A stretch of 64,000 bases of DNA, from positions 62,001 through 126,000 of the forward strand of contig NZ_SJJR01000009.1 in the NCBI RefSeq assembly GCF_004331455.1, given 5' to 3'. This DNA is from Micromonospora zingiberis (lineage in GTDB: Bacteria > Actinomycetota > Actinomycetes > Mycobacteriales > Micromonosporaceae). The position numbers and the translations under genes were made by a program. Positions within the stretch are counted from its first letter, which is position 1; each line of letters starts with the position of its first letter. A model generated the notes under the pieces. It made no database searches, was not told where the DNA came from, and was given only the letters and a program-made list of their open reading frames with translations. This document shows positions 59,045 to 64,000 of the stretch, in pieces.

Positions 59045-60118
59045 ATGAGCGACAGTCAGCACGGAATGAGTCGTCGCCGGATACTCGGCGCCTTCGCCGG
59101 CGTCGCCGGCGCGGCGGCCGTCGGCGCCACCGGCGTCGGCTCGGTCGCCGCCGCCAACGGCAACGGCCTGCTCGTGCCGAAGCCCAAGCGCGGCATCATC
59201 CTCTACAGCGTCCGGGACCGGATCTCCGCCGCCCCGGACACCAGCGGGGTGCCGTACGGCTTCGAGCGGGTGCTCGCCCGGATCGCCGAGATCGGCTACC
59301 GCGAGGTCGAGTTCGCCGGCTACAACCAGTCCACGGCGATCCTGGGCCGGCAGATCACGCCCGAGGAGATCCGCAAGGTTCTGGACGACAACGGGCTGCG
59401 CGCCAACGGCGCACACGCCTCGATTCCCGGCACCGTCACGCCGGACACCATCGCCGCCTTCGAGCGGACGCTGGACACCGCCGAGATCCTCGGCATGAAG
59501 CACATCGGCACCGGCAGCGACCCGACCAACAGCAACTACAAGGCGGACTGGGACATCGCCGCGGACCGGTGGAACTTCTTCGGTGAGATGGCCGCCGCCC
59601 GCGGGCTGAAGCTGTACACGCACAACCACGACGCGGCGTACAACTTCCTGCTCGACAGCGGGCCGCTGGACGGTCTGGGCCGGCCGACCCGGTCCTCCGG
59701 CGTCCGGAAGCTGGAGTACTTCTTCGGCATCACCGACCCGAAGTACGTCTGGTTCGAGATGGACATCTACTGGGCGCACGTGGCCCAGCACCGGTGGCAC
59801 ACCTACACCGACCCGGACGGGCAGCCGCAGACCGACATCTTCGACCCGCTGGCCACGGTGGCGGCGCGGACCATGCGGTTCCCGCTGTTCCACGCCAAGG
59901 ACGGCCGGCGCAACCCGGCCCTCACCAACGGCTACGAGATGACGCCGCTGGGCGAGGGCGACATCGACTACGGCAACTTCTTCGCCAACATGGGCGCGAA
60001 GGGTTACCACAACCCGATGTGGGAGCAGGACACCGCGCCGGGCGGCGTCGCCGACCCCGGCCGTTCACTGCGGTTCGCCGAGGTGAGCTACCAGCACATG
60101 TCGGGTCTGCGGGGCTGA
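59045..60118 (+). CDS. Tat-exported sugar phosphate isomerase/epimerase-like protein
   Basis: 357 residues. A twin-arginine signal (SRRRILGAFAGVAGAAAVGA) opens the protein, then an AP-endonuclease-2/xylose-isomerase-like TIM barrel: EIGYREVEFAGYNQ, NGAHASIPGTVT, LYTHNHDAAYNFLLD, YVWFEMDIYWAH and FPLFHAKDGRR, with His/Asp/Glu metal ligands. The name is by family; many members act on non-phosphorylated keto-sugars. Export through Tat fits a folded metal enzyme working outside the cell alongside the preceding ThuA-dehydrogenase protein. Confidence 0.9.
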   Translation: MSDSQHGMSRRRILGAFAGVAGAAAVGATGVGSVAAANGNGLLVPKPKRGIILYSVRDRISAAPDTSGVPYGFERVLARIAEIGYREVEFAGYNQSTAILGRQITPEEIRKVLDDNGLRANGAHASIPGTVTPDTIAAFERTLDTAEILGMKHIGTGSDPTNSNYKADWDIAADRWNFFGEMAAARGLKLYTHNHDAAYNFLLDSGPLDGLGRPTRSSGVRKLEYFFGITDPKYVWFEMDIYWAHVAQHRWHTYTDPDGQPQTDIFDPLATVAARTMRFPLFHAKDGRRNPALTNGYEMTPLGEGDIDYGNFFANMGAKGYHNPMWEQDTAPGGVADPGRSLRFAEVSYQHMSGLRG

Positions 60119-60133
60119 CGGACCCGACATGTG
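60095..60133. terminator. Stem-loop overlapping the isomerase stop codon
   Basis: Perfect 13-bp arms CACATGTCGGGTC (60095-60107) and GACCCGACATGTG (60121-60133). The left arm encodes the last residues of the protein, so the hairpin overlaps the gene end. Confidence 0.7.
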
Positions 60134-60203
60134 GGAGACGGTGGACGGGGTTGGCGCGGCGGCGACGCCGCGCCGGCACCGACCGCGTTGACCTTCTCCC
60201 AAC

Positions 60204-60239
60204 CCGGGGGCCGCATCCGGCGACGGATGCGGCCCCCGG
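60204..60239. terminator. Strong terminator before the ROK gene
   Basis: Perfect 16-bp arms CCGGGGGCCGCATCCG (60204-60219) and CGGATGCGGCCCCCGG (60224-60239) with a GCGA loop. Confidence 0.88.
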
Positions 60240-60294
60240 CTCGCCACAGGCTTGAAACACCCACATGGAAAACTTTGCCCGGGAGGTGATGGTG

Positions 60295-61473
60295 ATGACA
60301 CTCGTCCGACCAGAGAATCCGCAGCAGGCACGGCTGGTCCGGCTGTTGCGCGACGATGGTCCCCGCTCCCGGGTCGAGTTGGGTGACATCCTGGGGCTGT
60401 CCCGCTCGACGCTCACCAGCGAGTTGGACCGGCTCGTCGCGCGCGGGCTGGTCGAGACCGCCGGGCCGGCCGCCTCCCGTGGCGGGCGCCGGTCGTCGTT
60501 GTTGCGCCTCGCGGGCGGGGTACGGTTCGCCAGCGTCGTCGTGGCCACCGACCGGATCAGCGTGGCGTTGACCGACGGTGAGCTCAACGTGTTGGCCGAG
60601 GCCGCCGAACCGGCGGACGCCCGCGGCGGGCCGGAACCGGTGATCGCCCGCGCCGTCGAGCTGGTCGACAAGCTTCGCGCCGAACTCGGCGTCGCCGAAC
60701 TCACCGGGGTCGGCATCGCCCTGCCCGGGCCGGTCGACGGCGGCACCTCGGTCGCGCCGGCCGTGCTGCCCGGCTGGCAGAGTTTCCCGGTCCGGGACGC
60801 GTTCGCCGCCGAGCTGGGTTGCCCGGCGCTCGTCGACAACGACGCGAACGTACTCGCCCTCGGCGAGCAGCACGCCGGCATCGGTCGGACCTTCGACGAC
60901 TTCCTCTACCTGAAGCTCGGCACGGCGATCGGCTGTGGCCTGGTGCTCAGTGGCTCGCTCTACCGGGGTGCGACGAGCAGCGCGGGTGACATCGCCCACC
61001 TGCCTCTCGGCGAGGACGGGCCGGTCTGCGGGTGCGGTGAATCCGGCTGCCTGGAGGCGTACTGCGGTGACGCCGGGCTGGCCAGGGCGGCGCTGGCGGC
61101 TGCTCGCGCGGGCCGTTCCGAGCCGCTGGCGAGCCGGCTGGCCGAGACGGGCACGCTCACCGTCGCGGACATCGCCACGGCGGCGACCGCCGGTGATCCG
61201 GCCGCCCAGACGCTGGTCCGCGACGCGGCCCGGCGGGTCGGTCGGGTCCTCGTCGGCCTGGTCAGTTTCTTCAATCCGGGCATCGTGGTGATCGGCGGTG
61301 CGCCGGACGGCCTCGGGCACATCCTGCTCTCCGAGATCCGTGGCGTGGTCTACCGCCGGTCGGCTCCGCTGGCCACCGGCACCATGCCGGTGGTCCTCTC
61401 CGACCTGGCCGACCGGGCCGCTCTGGTGGGCGCGGCGCGGCTGGCCAGCGAGCACGTCTTCACCTCCGGCTGA
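60295..61473 (+). CDS. ROK family transcriptional regulator
   Basis: 392 residues from ATG 60295 (GGGAGG eight bases upstream; ATG 60265 and 60289 are possible). N-terminal winged helix: RVELGDILGLSRSTLTSELD. ROK kinase-like domain follows: LVDNDANVLALGEQHAGIG and the zinc-binding GPVCGCGESGCLEAYCG (CXCGXXGCXE). It is a sugar-responsive repressor, with the kinase-like fold binding the sugar effector. Placed between two sugar isomerase/epimerase genes, it probably controls this neighbourhood; the adjacent genes point both ways. Confidence 0.93.
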   Translation: MTLVRPENPQQARLVRLLRDDGPRSRVELGDILGLSRSTLTSELDRLVARGLVETAGPAASRGGRRSSLLRLAGGVRFASVVVATDRISVALTDGELNVLAEAAEPADARGGPEPVIARAVELVDKLRAELGVAELTGVGIALPGPVDGGTSVAPAVLPGWQSFPVRDAFAAELGCPALVDNDANVLALGEQHAGIGRTFDDFLYLKLGTAIGCGLVLSGSLYRGATSSAGDIAHLPLGEDGPVCGCGESGCLEAYCGDAGLARAALAAARAGRSEPLASRLAETGTLTVADIATAATAGDPAAQTLVRDAARRVGRVLVGLVSFFNPGIVVIGGAPDGLGHILLSEIRGVVYRRSAPLATGTMPVVLSDLADRAALVGAARLASEHVFTSG

Positions 61474-61567
61474 CGGCGCCGGCGCGAGGTCCCGATGGTC
61501 GCGCCGGCGGCCAGCCCCGTGCTCCCCCGAGACCCGGCATGGTAGCCGGGCCTCGGCGAAGGCTCCG

Positions 61568-62575
61568 TCAGTCCTTGCTGCTGAACGCCGCGTCGAACGC
61601 GGCGGCGGGGGCGTCGAAGGCGAGCCGGCGGACGAACTGGAGCGCCTCCGGGGCACCGACCAGGCGATCCATCCCGGCGTCCTCCCACTCGATCGAGATC
61701 GGCCCGTCGTAGCCGATCGCGTTGAGCGCCCGGAAGGAGTCCTCCCACGGCACGTCGCCGTGGCCGGTCGAGACGAAGTCCCAGCCGCGCCGCAGGTCGG
61801 CCCAGGGCAGGTGGGAGGCGAGCCGGCCGCGCCGGCCGTCGCCGGTACGCACCTTGGCGTCCTTGCAGTCGACGTGGTAGATCCGGTCGGCGAAGTCGAA
61901 GATGAAGTTCACCGGGTCCAGTTCCTGCCAGACGAAGTGCGACGGGTCCCAGTTCAAGCCGAACGCCGGCCGGTGCCCGATCGCCTCCAGGGTCCGCTTG
62001 GTGGTGTAGTAGTCGTACGCGATCTCGCTCGGGTGGACCTCGTGGGCGAACCGCACCCCCACCTCGTCGAAGACGTCGAGGATCGGGTTCCACCGGTCGG
62101 CGAAGTCCTGGTAGCCGCGTTCGATCATCGACGGCGGTACCGGCGGGAACATCGCCAGGGTGTGCCAGATCGACGAGCCGGTGAAGCCGACGACGGTGTT
62201 GACGCCGAGCTTGGCCGCCGCGCGGGCGGTGTCCTTGATCTCCTCGGCGGCCCGCTGGCGTACCCCTTCGGGTTCGCCGTCGCCCCAGATCCGGGCCGGC
62301 AGGATGCCCTGGTGCCGCTCGTCGATGGGGTGGTCGCAGACCGCCTGGCCGACCAGGTGGTTGGAGATCGTGAAGACCTGGAGGTTGTGCTTGGCGAGCG
62401 TCTCCCGCTTGCGGTCGACGTACGAGTCGTCGGCCAGGGCCTTGTCGACCTCGAAGTGGTCGCCCCAGCAGGCGATCTCCAGGCCGTCGTAGCCCCACTC
62501 GGCGGCGAGCCGGCACACCTCGTCGAACGGAAGGTCGGCCCATTGGCCGGTGAACAGCGTGATCGGTCGCGCCAT
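61568..62575 (-). CDS. Sugar phosphate isomerase/epimerase (TIM barrel)
   Basis: 335 residues from ATG 62575, where AAAAGGA precedes the start; an extension to 62722 has no family support. Barrel strands and metal ligands: [81 protein letters not shown] and [12 protein letters not shown]. No signal peptide, so it acts in the cytoplasm, unlike the Tat-exported paralogue at 59045. It may process the keto-sugar once imported. Confidence 0.93.
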   Translation of the reverse strand: MARPITLFTGQWADLPFDEVCRLAAEWGYDGLEIACWGDHFEVDKALADDSYVDRKRETLAKHNLQVFTISNHLVGQAVCDHPIDERHQGILPARIWGDGEPEGVRQRAAEEIKDTARAAAKLGVNTVVGFTGSSIWHTLAMFPPVPPSMIERGYQDFADRWNPILDVFDEVGVRFAHEVHPSEIAYDYYTTKRTLEAIGHRPAFGLNWDPSHFVWQELDPVNFIFDFADRIYHVDCKDAKVRTGDGRRGRLASHLPWADLRRGWDFVSTGHGDVPWEDSFRALNAIGYDGPISIEWEDAGMDRLVGAPEALQFVRRLAFDAPAAAFDAAFSSKD

Positions 62576-62803
62576 CTGTCCTTTTCCCCTGTCGTGATGG
62601 GGATTCCGTACCTGCGTGACCGGGGCGAGGGATGACCGGATGCGGACGGCCTCGACGTGTGCCGGTGGGCGCGGTCGCGCCTGGGGCCGACGGGTTGCGC
62701 CTCCCGTCGACTCACCGGCCACCTCGCGGTCGCCGCCTTCACTCTAGGCCGGCGGCGCGCGGCGCAAAAGGCCCGACGGCGACGGTGTGATCGGGCGGCT
62801 GCC

Positions 62804-62860
62804 GGTGTTAAGAAGGGCCCCCTGTACCACGCGAGGCGTTAACAGGGGGCCCTTCCTTAC
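62804..62860. repeat. 55-bp intergenic repeat element, copy 2
   Basis: Reverse complement begins AAGGAAGGGC and matches the element at 5170-5229 over 55 ungapped positions (43 identities by my count). Internal complementary blocks (AAGAAGGGCCCCCTG against CAGGGGGCCCTTCCTT) make a strong hairpin. It directly abuts the stop codon of the next gene on the minus strand, so it could also terminate it. Confidence 0.8.
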
Positions 62861-64000
62861 CTACGGAAGGATCCAGCGCTGGTTGGCGCCGGTGTGACAG
62901 GTCCACAGGTGCACCGCCTGGCCATCAGCCGAACTATTGTTCGACACATCCAGACACTTACCCGTCAACGGATTACGCAACGTCCCGTTCGACTGCGCCG
63001 ACCAGTTCTGCGCACCCGAACCATTACACGTCCACAACTGGATCTTCGTACCATCCGCCGACGCACCCGCATTCACATCCAGACACTTACCCAACGCCCG
63101 GACCGTCGAATTCGGCGTCACCGACCACGTCTGCGCCGCACTACCATTACACGTATAGATCTGAATCTGCGTACCATCCGCCGTCGCCGCGTTACGCACA
63201 TCCAGACACTTACCCGCCAGGCCGGTGATCCGACCGGTTCCAGTCGGCGGCGGGTTCGTGCCACCCAGTTCCTTGATCCGGATGTTGCGGAACGAGACGT
63301 CGTCGCCCGTACCGTGGTTCTGGATGCCGATGTGGCCGGGCAGCGAGCGGACCGGGTCGGTGTTGGTGAAGTCGTTGATCTTCACGCCGTTGAGGAAGAC
63401 CTGGAGGCGTTCCCCCTCGACCAGCAGTTCGTAGGTGTTCCACTCCCCCGGCGGGTTCAGTGCGGCGTCCCGGGCAGCGATGTCGGCGGACTTGAAGCCG
63501 TAGACCGCGCCGGTGGTCCGGTCGGCCGTGTCGGTGGGGTCGATCTGCACCTCGTAGCCGTTGTTCACCGCCGAGTTCGGGTCGCTCGACGGCGGGAAGC
63601 CGATGAACACACCCGAGTTGTCGTCCCCGGCGAGCCGCCAGTCCAGCTTGAGCGAGTAGTTGGTGAACTGCTTCGCGCTGTACCAGAACAGGCCCATCCC
63701 GCCGACCGAGCTCAGCGTGGCGTCGGAGTTGGTGAAGCTGCCCGGCCCGGCCTGGGACCAGCCGGTGGTCGAGCCGTTGTAGAGCGTGGTGTAGCCGGTC
63801 TCCGGGCGGCAGTCGGCCTTGGTGCGGCCGGCCGCGTACCGGATGCCGCCGAGCAGGTGCGCCCGGAAGGCCGGTTCGGCGTACGACGCCTGGGTGTGGC
63901 CGCCGCCGGTGTAGAAGGACCGCCCTCCGTTGACGGTCTTGCACCAGGCGATCGGGTGGTCGGCGCCCATCACACCGCCCGAGTACGTCGCCTCGTTCAG
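62861..64000 (-). CDS. ThuA (partial) - DUF1080 - ricin-type lectin (CBM13) protein, N-terminus outside the window
   Basis: 380 codons are visible, open to the window edge. Visible order: end of a ThuA domain (YSGGVMGADHPIAWCKTV and GGRSFYTGGGHT, matching the ThuA part of the 55632 protein), then a DUF1080/3-keto-disaccharide hydrolase-type jelly roll (LKLDWRLAGDDNSGVFIGFP; GEWNTYELLVEGERLQVFLN), then a ricin-type beta-trefoil with three QxW-like units (TCNGSAAQTW, TCNGSGAQNW, TCHTGANQRW). It is likely exported and sugar-directed. The trefoil is encoded by DNA visibly poorer in G+C than the rest of the gene. Confidence 0.92.
   Translation of the reverse strand: MNEATYSGGVMGADHPIAWCKTVNGGRSFYTGGGHTQASYAEPAFRAHLLGGIRYAAGRTKADCRPETGYTTLYNGSTTGWSQAGPGSFTNSDATLSSVGGMGLFWYSAKQFTNYSLKLDWRLAGDDNSGVFIGFPPSSDPNSAVNNGYEVQIDPTDTADRTTGAVYGFKSADIAARDAALNPPGEWNTYELLVEGERLQVFLNGVKINDFTNTDPVRSLPGHIGIQNHGTGDDVSFRNIRIKELGGTNPPPTGTGRITGLAGKCLDVRNAATADGTQIQIYTCNGSAAQTWSVTPNSTVRALGKCLDVNAGASADGTKIQLWTCNGSGAQNWSAQSNGTLRNPLTGKCLDVSNNSSADGQAVHLWTCHTGANQRWILP

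Overview
The window looks like the chromosome of a filamentous high-GC actinomycete, most likely Micromonosporaceae (Micromonospora or a close relative). The reasons are very GC-rich third codon positions, many GTG starts, giant LuxR-type regulators, an F420-dependent oxidoreductase, an XRE/DUF397 regulatory pair, an ECF42-like sigma factor with its YCII partner, and long intergenic palindromes of the kind that recur in such genomes. This assignment is inference from gene content and composition; there is no rRNA in the window.

Layout. 1-7.8 kb: end of a DsbA-like gene, a LAL-type LuxR regulator, an enoyl-reductase/saccharopine-dehydrogenase-like enzyme, a MerR protein fused to a sliding-clamp-like domain, and serS. 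7.9-11.9 kb: a minus-strand redox operon (haem-binding membrane protein, NuoF-like flavoprotein with a C-terminal ferredoxin, TlpA-like lipoprotein). 12-15.7 kb: secreted alpha-amylase, L,D-transpeptidase, small membrane protein. 16-20.5 kb: a lower-GC island with one tight operon encoding a B12-type radical SAM protein, an HD phosphohydrolase and a TIR-NACHT STAND protein. This is the best candidate in the window for an undescribed (probably defensive) system. 21-27.6 kb: site-2 protease, alditol-oxidase-like flavoprotein, small Asp-rich repeat protein, LLM oxidoreductase, and a second alpha-amylase with two CBM20 starch-binding domains. 27.8-32.9 kb: XRE+DUF397 pair facing a translationally coupled cluster ending in a GPP34 protein, then an APC permease and a GNAT acetyltransferase. 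33-42.7 kb: Ig-like/glycosidase-like pair, YCII+ECF42, reductase, SnoaL-like and DUF4173 proteins, and a large secreted alpha/beta hydrolase behind a clean LacI-type dyad. 42.8-44.6 kb: LysR and SDR divergent pair.

44.9-48.4 kb is a restriction-modification island: one C5 cytosine methyltransferase and a Vsr repair endonuclease flanked by two different GIY-YIG nucleases, one of them Eco29kI-like. 49-54 kb holds a frameshifted small gene, a cupin, a second LAL regulator and a secreted Asp-rich-repeat protein. Two tRNA genes (CAU and Asn-GUU) lie at 54.2-54.7 kb. 55.6-64 kb is a sugar-catabolism neighbourhood (ThuA-PQQ dehydrogenase-PKD protein, two TIM-barrel isomerase/epimerases, a ROK regulator, and a ThuA-DUF1080-ricin protein running off the end), consistent with extracellular handling of oxidised (3-keto) sugars.

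Most genes are ordinary housekeeping or saprophyte functions. The two lower-GC segments (about 16-20.7 kb and 44.9-49 kb) stand out as accessory islands carrying immunity-type genes.
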